Part shown: positions 1-11,088 of the stretch, piece by piece
Layout of the letters: each line of letters begins with the position of its first letter
Position numbering within the stretch: the stretch's first letter is position 1
NCBI RefSeq assembly: GCF_040954645.1
Contig: NC_092807.1
Span: 29,319,054-29,383,053, forward strand
Source of the DNA: Diabrotica undecimpunctata
Taxonomy: Eukaryota > Arthropoda > Insecta > Coleoptera > Chrysomelidae
DNA: 64,000 nucleotides
Direction: 5' to 3'
Position numbers and translations under genes: made by a program
The notes under the pieces: generated by a model
What the model was told of the DNA's origin: nothing
Seen by the model: only the letters and a program-made list of their open reading frames with translations
Database searches by the model: none

Positions 1-147
1 TTGAAAAAATATAGAAAATCTTTTAAAATGAAAGTTTCTAAAGCTGTATTTAGCCATTATTTTCGAAATACTGCTTCTTTTGGGTTCTACAAACAGGAAT
101 ACTCCTACAAAGACTCGTGTAATACTATGTTAAATAGTGGTGGGAGT

Positions 148-258
148 GTCCTCCGGAGGCGTGTCAGCCGGGAGCTGACAGCCGTGCCGGACGCATCAAG
201 GAATTTGGATATTGGTCAAAATACTTGGGAATTCCAAGTTTGGCCAAATCCAAATTTC
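148..258. repeat. Two adjacent imperfect hairpins
   Basis: The first hairpin pairs TGTCAGC (162-168) with GCTGACA (174-180) in a locally GC-rich stretch. The second pairs GAATTTGG near 201 with CCAAATTTC-type sequence near 245-258, with a palindromic core around ACTTGGGAATTCCAAGT at 223-239. The 86-codon open frame over 1-261 has no recognisable domain and looks incidental. Such back-to-back hairpins are common at the ends of decayed DNA transposons, but no target duplication is visible, so the origin stays open. Confidence 0.45.
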
Positions 259-572
259 TAATTGACTGGATGCAGGGCAATTCCACTTTTGCTACGTAAA
301 ACAAAGGAGTTGTTTTACATAAAAGCAGGTAGATTTTCTCTCATCGGTCAGTCGAGCTTGCCTCTTCTACTGTAGACCTAGTCGGTGCTATTATTGTTCC
401 TACTAAGTTATTGTTTTATTTCTGATTTCCTATAGACCATTTTATTTTAGCATTATTGTATATTCAGACCTTTTCAGGTTAGAATATTACATTGATCTAT
501 ATTTGTTCATGTACTGATTGTTTGATATTTTATTTGATTATTTTGATTGTTTATTTTTCTTGTATTTTGTGT

Positions 573-1274
573 CTAAGTTGTTCTTCCGTAAGTTAAGAAC
601 ACTTAGAAATATTTATCTTGCTTTTTTCTATTTTATATTTTGATTTGTACTTTGTCTAACTAGTTCTTTCCGGTAAGTCAAAGAACTCTTAAAAATATTT
701 CTCTGACTATTTGACTTGTTATTTTAATTGTGCGTCTAAGCCGTTCTTTTCCGGTAAGTCAAAAGAATATTTAGAAATACTCGTATTTTCATAATCATTG
801 TTACATTATTATTTCCGATATTTTATCTAAGATATTTTCTTCCTTAAGTTAAGAAAATACTTAATACATTTGTCTCTTTCATTTTCTATTTTATGCTAAG
901 TTGTTTCTTCCGTAAGTCAAGAAACACTTAGCAATATTTCCACATCTTTTCTGTATTTGATTTTTCGTATTTGTAAGTCGTTTCTTCCGTAAGTCAAGAA
1001 ACACTTAGAAATATTTCCATACCTTGTTTCATATTTACATATTTCATTTATCTGTATTTCTGTCCTAAGTTGTTTCTTCCGTAAGTCAAGAAACACTTGG
1101 GAATATTTCTGCTCTTTTCTATTCTTGTATCTTGTGTATTTTACTTTTCATTCTAAGTTGTTTCTTCCGTAAGTCAAGAAACACTTCGAAACATTTTCTT
1201 TGCATTGTACTTTTATACCATTTTATTTTTCTTGTTTACTAAGTTATTTCTTCAGTAAGTCAAGGAATACTTAG
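573..1274. repeat. Tandem array of nine covarying hairpins
   Basis: Nine units start near 573, 656, 736, 827, 896, 974, 1065, 1153 and 1239, spaced 69-91 bp. Each reads roughly CTAAGT-GTTTCTT, a short loop CCGTAAGTC, then AAGAAAC-ACTTAG, usually followed by AATATTT. The left and right arms change together: GTTCTT with AAGAAC (unit 1), AGTTCTTT with AAAGAACT (unit 2), TATTTTCTT with AAGAAAATA (unit 4), GTTTCTT with AAGAAAC (units 5-8), ATTTCTT with AAGGAAT (unit 9). The loop nearly always contains GTAAGT. No protein is encoded. The block just downstream (from about 1325) is GC-richer and may be the start of a retroelement ORF, so the array could be a retroelement 5' leader; a satellite is the alternative. 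Confidence 0.85.
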
Positions 1275-1324
1275 ACTATTTTACCTGTTCTGTTTTCTAT
1301 TTTTGATCTGTTATTTTGTAACTG

Positions 1325-1630
1325 CTCCTTGGAACTGTTACCTATAACAGATACTTGTCACGGTAACCGTTATTTTATACCAGTAGCAGTATTAAACCAT
1401 TTCATCAGTGACAAGCAAAGATGGTCAACAGCCGGTCTAAATCCGAGGACAGGAAGAAGTCCGCAGAGCCGGCGATGGGTCCTACAGGCCCAAATGCCCC
1501 CTCTCGGCAACAGGAGTACCTATTATCTTATTTAAAGCCGATAGTGGTTGGCCTTCGTGGTTGTTGGTTCAAATCTAACACGCGGGCGATCGCGTCCGTC
1601 GGAGCGTTAGAAGAAATCTAACTACGCGAG
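1325..1630 (+). pseudogene. GC-richer block with possible retroelement ORF start
   Basis: Two overlapping short open frames lie here: 1329-1535 and 1421-1621. The second begins at an ATG and its first 35 or so codons are rich in R, K, S and P, as in the N-termini of LINE ORF1 or gag proteins. Base composition rises sharply compared with the flanking AT-rich DNA. No domain is recognised and both frames stop quickly, so this is at best the first part of a truncated element. Its position directly after the hairpin array suggests the two belong to one element; that is inference. Confidence 0.25.
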
Positions 1631-1758
1631 TAATATCGTGTATTGATTTGAGAAAAGATAATATTAGTTTAAAAGATTTTGGTAAAATATAGATTGTTGA
1701 ACACGTTATTATAAGCACTGGGTGTTTTTATACCTTTTCTGGTTTATTGCAGGTAAAT

Positions 1759-2165
1759 ATGGACAAAAAAATAGAGAACCAGTTACTAAAATGCTATGAA
1801 GAGATAGAGAGAGATGTGGCACCACTAGATTCTGATCTGGAATTAAGTGATGTTTGTGTCGAAAATACAGTATCCAAATACAGATTCTGAGCCACACAAG
1901 GTCTTCCCAGTACTCCTGAAGATGTTATGGAAGATAGAGGCCAAGATGATGATTTTCCAATATTTTATGGCAAAGATAAAACACCATGGTTAAAATACAA
2001 GCCACACACTCACAAATATAAGACTTAAGCCTGTAATATTATTACTATACTGGAGTATAAGCAAAAGCAAAAGGCTCCAAAATCAAATAAGAATGTTGGA
2101 AATTGTCTTTTTTGGATGCCATGATTAATAATATTGTAAAGTACACAAATCAAAAGTGACAAATA
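1759..2165 (+). pseudogene. piggyBac-type transposase N-terminal fossil
   Basis: An ATG at 1759 opens a 43-codon acidic frame. After a stop near 1890, shifted frames give FYGKDKTPWLKYKP (about 1961-2002) and then FLDAMINNIVKYTNQK (about 2109-2152). The FYGKD-x-TxW block and the xxIV-xxTN block are the usual N-terminal landmarks of PGBD4-like piggyBac transposases. At least one frameshift and several stops break the frame, and the catalytic aspartate domain is absent. It has no relation in position to the fuller piggyBac element at 11678-14037. Confidence 0.6.
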
Positions 2166-2214
2166 AATGTTGATGTCAGCATTTCACGTGGAATAGATTG
2201 TGTTCAGTAGTTGG

Positions 2215-2350
2215 ACTAAAAGATCTATGTTTTTTTCATTGACCAGTTTTAGCAATTCACTTGGTATTTCATCTGGACCAGCAGCTTTATTATTTTACAT
2301 GGACTTTACTGCATGCATAACTCCTGACTTTGTTATTTCGGGTTCCTCGT
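2215..2350 (-). pseudogene. LINE reverse transcriptase fragment
   Basis: Read on the minus strand, this stretch gives AAGPDEIPSELLKLVNEKNI, the region just before the RT fingers in Craft/RTE-like and related insect LINEs (GPDxIPxELLK). Only about 40 codons survive and one stop interrupts them upstream of the motif. Similar blocks occur at about 25071-25403 and 43618-44463, so several members of this broad lineage are present. The piece is too short to assign to a clade. Confidence 0.55.
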
Positions 2351-2629
2351 CTTTACTCGTATGATTATTGGCAAGATTAAAAACTCACCAATCGGCAAAC
2401 AATGTTTAATTAAAGAAACAATGTGAAGCCTCGGAACCAGGATGATAATGTGAAGTCGACCATAAGAACTACGAAAAAGACAATAATAATAAAAATCTAG
2501 ATGGGAATAACCCCATGAAGCATTAAATCGTTCAACATAAGAGACCAAGAAATAACTGGAGTACTGTAAAAGAAAATAATAAAGGTGCTCTGCAGAAAAT
2601 AAACAAATGCAAAAGAACAATAAAAATTA

Positions 2630-3420
2630 GGTTAAGCCCACTAATACATCCGAAATACCAAAATCAGATCAAAGAGTGTGAATATATATCACAAAGGAAT
2701 ATAACAACCAAAATAAGAATAGATAACGAAGATCTGAACATCATCGGAGAATATGGCCCAGACAATAAGCCTCAAGCAATAACGGAAAACATTTTGTGAA
2801 GAATTACAAGTATTAGGCCTAGTAGGCAACCAAGTAACACAAGAAATCAGGCAAAATTATAACGAGAATGTTTAGAATGAAAACGAAACACTGATCTTTA
2901 CCTATTTCAATAACGAACTTAAAATAAACAAGACATTGTTTGACAACAACGACCACCACAAATATACATTCAATAATACTTATGGCCAAAGATCTATGAT
3001 AGAATATGTTATAACCAATAGCGACATACACGAATCAAAATTAGTCGACGTAAGACGTAAGAATCATCATGAAATAGAGTATACTCAAAAGATCGACATC
3101 AACACAAAAAAACATATTCGAAGCACTAAATAGGAAATCCACAAAATACTTACACAGAAAAAGAATATCAGAAAATATTCCTAAGAATAAAATATTAAAA
3201 ACACACGATAACATCATGGAAAGCTAGGAAAACTCAGATAATAAAAAAAACTGTCTCAGCAGCAGAAGCACTTGGAGAGAGAATAGTAACGAAAACTAAC
3301 ATATTAAAAAAGAAAACCTCAACTTTTAGAGAGGAAGTGTGGAAAAAATAGAAGAAAAGAAGAAAGCCTTTTTACAATACAGAACACAACAAACACAATA
3401 GTTTCTTCTTCAAGAGATAA
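2630..3420 (+). pseudogene. LINE endonuclease fossil
   Basis: Frame-shifted translation gives IIGEYGPDNKP (about 2741-2773), then a stretch ending YTFNNTYGQRSMIEYVITN (about 2962-3018), then KKRRKPF-type sequence near 3350. This order (the IIGxYxP strand, then the xRSMIDYV strand, then a basic linker) matches the apurinic-type endonuclease half of insect LINEs. Stops and frameshifts are frequent. The polypeptide would lead into an RT, but an RT tail in the opposite orientation follows at 3615, so two unrelated fragments abut. Confidence 0.6.
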
Positions 3421-3614
3421 ATATTCTAAATGATTAGAAGAAATATGCTGTTCCACATCTTCGATAAACGAATAAATTTTATCTTTTCTATATATTTTAG
3501 TCCAATAAAAAAAATGAAATGTAAAATATTTCGCTTTAGAACGAATCCTTGAAAGAGTTGAAGTTTTGAAAAATATGGAGTTAGGTCAAAAGTATGTAAA
3601 TATGTACAGCATTA

Positions 3615-4235
3615 ACAGGCCTTTTAGGCCCATTGCTGGATGGATAATTTCCATCGCTTTCTGTTCTTAGCTATCAGCTTTTAATCTCTGATTCCCATCT
3701 CTCTGATATCTTTCACTACTACATCTCTCCATTTCTTTCGTGGTCTTAGTCTCTTTTTTTGCCCTCAGGTACTCTCCAAGCAATATTCTTCACTAGTCTA
3801 TTACCTTGCATTCTTTCTAGATGACCAAGCCATTCTAGTCTATGTTTTTTACCACTTTTGTTATTGTAGGGTTGGCATACAAATGGTACACTTCTGCATT
3901 AGTTCGTCTTCTCCATTCTCCCTCTACTACTTTTTCACCAAACATTCTGCGAAGTATCTGTTTTTCCCATGCTTCCAATGCGTTCTGTATGGTTTTGTTC
4001 ATAGTCCATGTCTCGGCAGCGTATAGCATTGTGGGTCTAATTATAGTTTTGTATACTCTTATTTTTGTATAACGAGATATATCTTTGGCCTTAATTATTT
4101 TGCTCATGGCTTCATCACACCTGTTGCTCTTGGTCAGTCTTAGGTTTATTTCAGTTTCTTCATTACATGTCCGATCAATAAGAGTACCTAAGTACATATT
4201 CATCCACTTTCTCGAATTCTCCAGCTGATCCATCC
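3615..4235 (-). pseudogene. LINE reverse transcriptase C-terminal fossil
   Basis: A 132-codon frame (3835-4233) contains YLGTLID, then ISRYTKIRVYKTIIRPTMLY and AAETWTMNK, then LEAWEKQILRRMFG. This is the usual thumb and C-terminal region of Craft/RTE-like LINEs. Beyond its stop, the shifted frame continues with RLEWLGHLERM near 3800-3840 and a basic PRKKW stretch near 3740, which completes the usual tail down to about 3660. Fingers and palm with the YADD box are missing, so the copy is 5'-truncated, as LINE copies often are. Confidence 0.75.
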
Positions 4236-4239
4236 TCCA

Positions 4240-5285
4240 ACTCCAATTTAAAGGATCCCCTTTTCTATTAGGTTAATTAATGCTCTCTCCTCGTATACTC
4301 CTCGTACATTTCATGTCGCTATATTTGGGTACATATTCTTATTTTTTATTTTGCTATTTATGTTCAAACTCATTTTCCTGTTCATCGCTAGGGTCCGTTG
4401 GCATTATCGTCTCCGGTGGAATTAATAAACGTAGGAAAATGTGTTAGCAACTTGGTGCAAGTTTCCATGTTTATTAATTTGTCTAACTATTGCGCAATAT
4501 GGTGTAATATTGCGTAGTTAGCCGGTACGCTTTTATTGTGGCATTGTCTTGAAGAGAGAATGCTTTTATGGTTTTATTGATGGTGGAAATAAAACACAGT
4601 CTTTCTAAGAAGAAATAAACTCAGCTTCAGAGTCTTAGACGGTTTGCAGAGCCCTTCGAGCAAAGTGCTCTAGGGAGCTACTCTACACGGGTAAAACCAT
4701 GTACTAGACACTACTCACTTGAGATCCGAAAATGTCCCATATTTAAAGATAAATTAACTTTTATATGAAACTTTTTCATTTCTCAACCAATTAAATTTAA
4801 TTATATGTTCCAGAAGGAAGGGCGATACACATCGAGGTGCGTGATTGGTGGCACCTGATGACAGCATAATGGGCCATCTTTGGGCCGTTTTTTGGGTCCA
4901 TATTTCTAGAATTTTCTCGTTTGAAAGTATCATTTTTGGTCCAAAAGTAAATTTATTTTTCTTCTACTAAAATCCCAAACATCGCGATTAGTAGCGAAAA
5001 ATAATTTACTGTTTGTTTACATATGTGAATTTAAAAAGGCTTCGTAATACGGCAGTGAGAAATTTATGGAAAAAAAACTCGTTTTCGGTAAAAACTAGTT
5101 TTTGAAGTGATAGAAGTAAGTAAGGTTATTTACAATTCGAAACAGTCACACTCGTGGAACTCTGGCCGTTAGTTTTGCGACATTGCCAAAGTTAAAAATA
5201 GTTCTGCAAACTGAGGACTGATAGGGACTGGATTTTTGAGCGGTTGAAGCGAATCTAGTTCCTTTCGCGGTCCTTAAAAACAGAT
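4240..5285. other. Non-coding stretch, one hairpin
   Basis: No supported gene. An imperfect hairpin pairs CTAACTATTGCGCAATAT with ATATTGCG-TAGTTAG near 4482-4522. The part from about 5100 probably belongs to the 5' leader of the LINE ORF1 that follows at 5286. The rest is AT-rich and featureless to my eye. Confidence 0.5.
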
Positions 5286-5926
5286 ATGATGTACACGGAC
5301 AGTGATGATATCGCGTCAGAAGGCAAGAAGAAAAAAGACAGAGGGTCAACTTCACCTTTCCTGCAGAGTAAAAAAACTACCAGATCCCCAAGCAGAAGAA
5401 AACCAAAGGAAGAAGATTCAGAGGATATGGACGACGTTATGAGCATATTCAAGAAGATAAGGGGCGAACTGAAAGAAATCAGGAATGAAAATAAGGAATA
5501 TAGAGAAGAGATGATGGCACTTAAAAAAGAAAATATAAAGATAAATCAAAAATTGGAAGAAACAAAATGCAAAAAACAAATTAACCCAGGTTGAAAAAAA
5601 AAGTAGAAAGAATTGAAAAACAGATGAAAAGAAATAACATAGTAATTACGGGTCTATCAATAAACGCAACAGATGAAACACTCCTAAAAAATAACGTAAA
5701 ATATTTTATACAAAAGCACCCAAAAGGGGATGTCGAAATAGGATCTGCAATGAAGCTAAAAAACAATATATGTCTGGTACAAATGAAGGATTATGACAAA
5801 AAAATTAAGGTAATGAAAGAAAAAAGCAAACTAAATAAAGGCAAGGAATTAAGAGCTGAAGGAAAAAATGTGAAGATAGGGTACAAAAAACTAACTGTGG
5901 ATGGTATGTCAAAAGTATCTGTTTAA
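5286..5926 (+). pseudogene. LINE ORF1 (coiled coil plus RRM-like start), frameshifted
   Basis: The first frame (5286-5594) is highly charged, with a coiled-coil-like E/K-rich stretch (residues about 50-95). The second (5591-5926) begins with a basic VERIEKQMKRNNIVITGL segment. This coiled coil followed by RxNNIVI-x-GL is typical of ORF1p from several insect LINEs, where the protein binds element RNA and coats it before reverse transcription. The frames are joined across an A-run at 5594-5602, where one base too many, plus another indel around 5570-5580, breaks the reading. It ends at 5926 with no EN/RT ORF after it. Confidence 0.65.
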
Positions 5927-6984
5927 AATAACGGCGTCATTGTTTAAACATTGATTTTATAGCAAAAGTCATCGAAAATCACTATTTTTAATTTTTTTAA
6001 CACTTTTTTCCTAATTAGAAGTTTTCGGTTTTGTTTTAGGGGTCGATAAGACGATGGGAGAATGTTGTCTTTGTTGAGGTTAATAAAAAGACATAAATAA
6101 TTATTGTTTCTTTCATTTTTTTTTTGATCATTCTGCACAAAATAGATATTTTGTAGCTTTTCTGTAAACTTTATTGTTTTCGAGTTATAAATAATTTAAA
6201 ACTGAGAAAAACGCAAAATTAGGATTTTCAAGGCTCAAAAACACAAGTAAGAAACATTTTTTTAAATTCACCAAGGACCTAAATTCAACTTCAAATATTT
6301 TCCTATCATTTCTTGGTAGGTATTTTGAGCCTATTTTATTTTAAAATATTGTTGTTTAATCGTTAATGAGGCGCCTAGGAGAGGTATAATATACAGGGTG
6401 TCCAGAAACTCTCCTGACAAACGAAGACAAGGGATTCCTTGGATACTTTTAAGATAATTTAACCCAACTCACCTAGTCCGAAAATGCTTCCTAATGGAGC
6501 TAGAGGTCTTTGAAGATGGCACTTTGTAATTAGTTTTTGTTAAATACCTCCAGAACACTTCTATTTAGAAAAACTAAAATTGGTAGGATTATTTATCCTC
6601 CAGAGGTTAATCGATTTCATTAATGGCGAATTTCTAGTACTGATCATAGGCGTTTGTTTTGGATAGGTCAACGGCTATTTTAACGCATTTTATTTTTCCT
6701 TACCTTTTAAGCATTCGTTATACTGGATTATTTAATTTTCTGGTATTTTAGTACTAAAAGGTACTTTTACTTTAAGTCGATAAAATATACGGTTTTCTAG
6801 AAAAATCCATTTGAAAATTTTTCGTTTATTAGTCATAAAAGAATTTTTTCCACTAGTTGGCTGTGGATCTGCCATCAAGTAAAACCTACGTTTTTTATTG
6901 TCGAATGAATTGTGTTCATTTCGCGAAGTATATTTTAGTTTTTTTACTTTATGGCATTCAAATATAACAATTTCAATTCAACAA

Positions 6985-8625
6985 AAATTGTTTCTACTAA
7001 TGAGGATTATGCTGATATATTTTAGTTTATGGCTAAATGAGGTGTAACGCTAAAGCAGCACAACGTAGATACCCTGAGAAATTTCCCAATCTTGATTTCA
7101 CTCACTCAATATTTACAGCTCTTCATTACCGATTAAGCGAAACAGGTTTAGTGGTCCCAAAAAAATAATGAAACAGGGTGACATGATGATATAACAGCAG
7201 CACATAAAAAACTTATTTTAATGGAAGTTCAGATCAGAAGTTCAATTCAAAAATCTAGAAATTAACGTTCGAAGACTATCTGCAAAGTATCCCACATTTT
7301 CAAAATCATTCCTGGGAAATATGTTACACAACCAAAATTTATATCTTTTTTAATTTACAAAGCACTGCCATGTACAAGCACTGCTGCAAGGAGATTTTCC
7401 TGCTCGTGAAGAATTCGCTAGAGGGTTACAAAATTAAAAAAATCAAAATTAAGATTTTTCAGATACATTTTGTTTTAATGTTAACGTTCTTAACTTTTTT
7501 GCTGTTTAAGTTAGCTCTATTTGTGTTAAAAAATATTAAAGAAAGATTATTTTTACAAAGAAAAGGTATACGTGTTTATAACCTCAAAATTCAACCGTTT
7601 TCGAGATAATCGCATTTTATAAGTCAGCTGCATAATAATATTTGTGCGGTAAAGCACTGAATATCTGTAGATAAGCATAATTTCATAGTTTATTCTTATT
7701 AAAATAACTTAAAGATGATAATGTTACATCACAAAATGCTTTGTTATGGCTGCTAAATGTCTTATTGGAGAAAAGATTCTTCATCTTCTTCTTTAGGTGT
7801 TGTGTCCGTATTCAGACGCTGGCTGTCATTATGTTTACACTTTCGCTTTTCTATCGCTTCTTAAGTTTCTATACTGGCGTGGTATTACTTTTTCTCTATT
7901 GTAAAATGCTGAAAACCCAAAATATGTGGTTTATGTAAGATGGTATACCTCCACATTCTAAAGAGAAGGCAGTGAGAACATACTTAAATACAACTTTTCT
8001 GAACGTGAATTGGTCGTGATATACGATATATGAATATGTCATATTCCTTGGCAATGTGGTGACATATTGATATAGTTATTTAATTAATAAAAAATACCAA
8101 AAGAATACTGGTTATTCATTACACAGTAAACACACAGGCAAGTTAGTTCAGCATAATATTAGTTCGTTAGTAAATCATAACAGTCCATTTGTTCGCGATG
8201 TAATTATAATTACTCGTAAGCTGTAACGTAATAATATAAATAAGTAATGTCATCGATAGGTTATTCCGTGTGTATATAAGTAACCAATGAACGAGATACA
8301 TCACAGTTTAATACATTATTTAAACTCTGCAAGATGTAGTTCCACAATATACCATAAAATTTGGATATGTAGCCAAAAGAATATCTTTCTCCATTATACA
8401 TTATAGCCACCACGTAGCCCAGAATTTAATCCGCTTGATTTTCGTGTTCATAAGAATCCCATAAATATTCGCAACCAACTATGGGAAGAAATAAATACTG
8501 CAGCAGTTTGTTTAGAACCAATGATGCTATGAGACGATCTTTTATGGAATATATTGACACATGAATTAAAGAAAAGGGTGGACATATCGAACACTTATTT
8601 TGACAAAAAGTTATGTTATTTAGTT
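6985..8625 (+). pseudogene. Mariner/IS630-like DDE transposase, decayed
   Basis: Frame-shifted translation shows three landmarks in order. An N-terminal block near 7060-7160 reads RYPEKFPNLDFTHSIF, resembling the helix-turn-helix region of insect DDE_3-type transposases. DGIPPHSK follows near 7940, corresponding to the second catalytic aspartate block (QDGAPPH). SPEFNPLDF lies near 8410-8440, corresponding to SPDLNPLDF, and GGHIEHLF ends it near 8580-8600. Stops are numerous and an insertion separates the last two blocks. The normal role would be cut-and-paste at TA dinucleotides; this copy cannot do it. Confidence 0.65.
8040..8395. other. Insertion inside the transposase, possible solo LTR
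   Basis: About 350 bp interrupts the transposase between its second and third catalytic blocks. It contains a TATA-like GTGTATATAAG near 8270 followed about 25 bp later by ATCACAG, an arrangement seen in insect LTR promoters. No clean TG...CA limits or target duplication could be fixed, so an LTR origin is only a suggestion. Confidence 0.3.
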
Positions 8626-9576
8626 TAACTATTTCTTAATTTGGTTTGTAAACAAAATGTTTTGATTATGACTTTAATTTAACATAAAACGTAAAATGTT
8701 TGATGTAAAATCTTATTATTTTGTTATTTTGTCAAATCCTTTTATTAATTATCCTGCTGATATATTTATTTTAATTAATATTTCGTTAACTAGTAACTTT
8801 AATTAAAGGTATTTTATACCAAAATTCAGAAGTATTAATGTTTTTGTCTATTTTTCCTTCGTTGCCTGGAGTAATTTCCTTAATCAGAATTATGCAGCTG
8901 ATTTGTAAAATGCGATTGTCTCGAAAACTGTTGAGTTTTGAAGTTATTAACAAGTATACCTTTTTTTTGTTAAAATAATGTATCTTTAATATTTTTTACC
9001 ACAAATACAGATAACTTAAAGAACAAAAAAGTTAAGTGCAAATGTATGCCACATATGTGGCATATGTGGCGCCCTGTATTAGCTACATCAAAGTGTGCAT
9101 CAAATTATAATTTCTTATATTTAAAAGTATCCAGTTGTAAATTTTTATACATAAATGTTTACAAACATGAAAGTTATAGCGAAAAATAAAATTTTAAATG
9201 TGTACTTTAACACACTGTATCTTTCTTAATATCAACATTTTATTAAAGAATTTGGCTTAAATCGTAATATTTTAAAGTGTAGAATCTACTGTTTCTTTTT
9301 GTACAATTACTTAAGGAACACCCTGTATATTATATTTTTAGTATAAATATATTATAATATTTGTGATAAAATAAAATAATTTATCCACCAAGGACGCATT
9401 AAAATGATTACGCACAGAGAACTACATAATCCAGCCAGAGGACCTCAGGCCAAGGGGATGGGTATTACTCGATAGGCATATTCATCCGACAATACCAGTG
9501 GTTCACACAAAATATGCATATATATTTTATAGGTCAGTAAAATAAAAAGAAAAACGTCTCAATTTTAGTATTTATA

Positions 9577-11088
9577 CACTTCTCCAAGAAATTAACGCAC
9601 CACTTCAATAAATGAATTTCATTTGTAAACAGGCAAAGAATAAAAAATAAAACTTTACCAGATTTATTCTACATTTTATTAGTTATTATAACAATTTGTC
9701 TAATCACCAGAAAATGTTAAAGTACTGGAGAAAAAAAAATAAAACGGAAAATTCTAAAAAAATAATGATAAGAAAAGTAAATTAAAATATGAAAAAAGTC
9801 TTAATAACGAGTGTTTCCACCTCTACTACGTATAATAGCCTCACGTCGTTGGTCCATACTTAAAATTAATTGCCGTATTTCATTTTACTCTAGTTCTCTC
9901 AAAATCTGAAACAGCCTCTCTCCCACTTCCTGTAAGTTGTTTGGTTGGATCGGTGTTGCTCTTAATCGCCTACCAAGGATATCCCAGAGATTTTCAATCG
10001 GATTTAAATCAGGACTATGTGCTGGCTATTCCATAGTGTTAATTTTTACCTCTTCTAGATAATTTTTGACGATCTGTGCAGCGTTAGGTCTGGCATTATT
10101 TTGCATTAGTAAAAAATTTTTACCGATATAAGGAGCGAATGGTACTACATGTTGCTTCATGATATCCAATATGTACCTTTCAGCTGTAACAGTTCCATTT
10201 AGTATGACCACTAGGTCCGTACGTGGTGTGTGAGAAGTGTGTACAAAAAAGTGGTGTGTGAGAAGTTACACTGAGCATATCGTTCGTTGGGTCGTCGCAA
10301 CACACGAACACGTTTGTCGTTATTGTACAAACAAAATCAGGATTCATCAGTAAATAGCACTTGTTCCCAGTCAGCCTCTAACCAATTAACAATATGTCTG
10401 GCAAAATGTAGTCTCCCCCTTCGATGCTCTGCAGTTAATAGACTACCTCGGGCGGCAATCCTAGGTGTTAAGTTGTATTCCCTAAGTCGCTGGCGAACAG
10501 TTTCAGTACTAATTTGTATAGCATGCACGTCTCGAAGCTGAATTTGTAGACTTCGATGTGTTACAAAACGTTGTCGAAGAGCAGAAACTCTTGAAAATCG
10601 ATCTTGAATAGGCGTAGTTACCCGGTTTCATCCTTGTCCTGGACTGTGAGTATGATCCCCTGTTTCGAGGAATCTTCCTAACACCCGTGAGACGGATGTC
10701 TGGGACACATTAAACCGACGACCAATTCTTCGGTAACTCCAACCTTCTTTAGACACTATCACTGCTTGGGCACATTCATCTCGGGTTAAATTACGTGATT
10801 GACGCTCTATAATAAACACAATTAACAATACTCAACAACTAAACAGTAGCAGAATAAAATGCGTGGACACTTGGAAATTAGTATATTTATAGAATTAGTA
10901 CATTTTTTGATTGTTTTTGTTTTGTTGCAAAAAAAAACTATAGGGATAAAACACAGTCAATAAATATAGGGTTTGCGAATAGCATATACAAGGGGCTTGC
11001 AAAATATAACATTACAATGGAACTTTTTATTAACGCTAATAAAATATTCTAATATTTTAAAGTGGTGCGTTAATTTATTGGAGAAGTG
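9577..11088 (-). mobile_element. Tc1-like transposon, 1.5 kb, intact termini
   Basis: Terminal inverted repeats of about 28 bp begin CACTTCTCCAAGAAATTAAC at 9577 and end with the inverse at 11088; I count one mismatch between them. Each end is flanked by TA (9575-9576 and 11089-11090), the usual duplicated Tc1 target. The single gene is a minus-strand transposase, broken. The length of 1512 bp is normal for Tc1. The well-preserved ends against the older, diverged palindrome around it show that the insertion is younger than its host element. Confidence 0.9.
9840..10828 (-). pseudogene. Tc1 transposase (DDE), inactivated
   Basis: From 10828 leftward the reading gives an HTH pair: LTRDECAQAVIVSKEGWSY with the recognition helix FNVSQTSVSRVL, then a GQG linker. 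Next come LTPRIAARGSL and VLFTDES (first catalytic Asp, near 10340), MQNNARPNAAQIV (second block, near 10080), and SPDLNPIENLWDIL (third block with the Glu, near 9985-10020). This is DD34E-type Tc1 order at close to full length. Defects include a frameshift between the blocks, a short insertion near 10210-10275 containing a repeated GTGGTGTGTGAGAAGT, and a stop replacing the conserved Trp just before PAHSPD (position about 10031). Confidence 0.85.

Larger units (their letters stand above)
6392..9327 (+). mobile_element. Mariner/IS630-type element with ACAGGGTGT termini
   Basis: The left end reads TACAGGGTGTCC (6392-6403) and the right end GGAACACCCTGTA (9315-9327), an inverted pair, each flanked by TA. 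That fits TA-target insertion of the IS630/Tc1/mariner superfamily. The element is about 2.9 kb, long for the group, in part because of a roughly 350-bp insertion near 8040-8395. It carries a heavily decayed transposase on the plus strand and lies inside the left arm of the older palindrome. Confidence 0.7.

Noticed and set aside
1..261. 86-codon ORF at the window start
   Set aside because: Starts with TTG at the window edge, has no domain, and its second half overlaps two hairpins.
573..1274. CRISPR-like array of repeats and spacers
   Set aside because: Repeat units differ from one another, spacing is irregular and the setting is eukaryotic; no cas genes.
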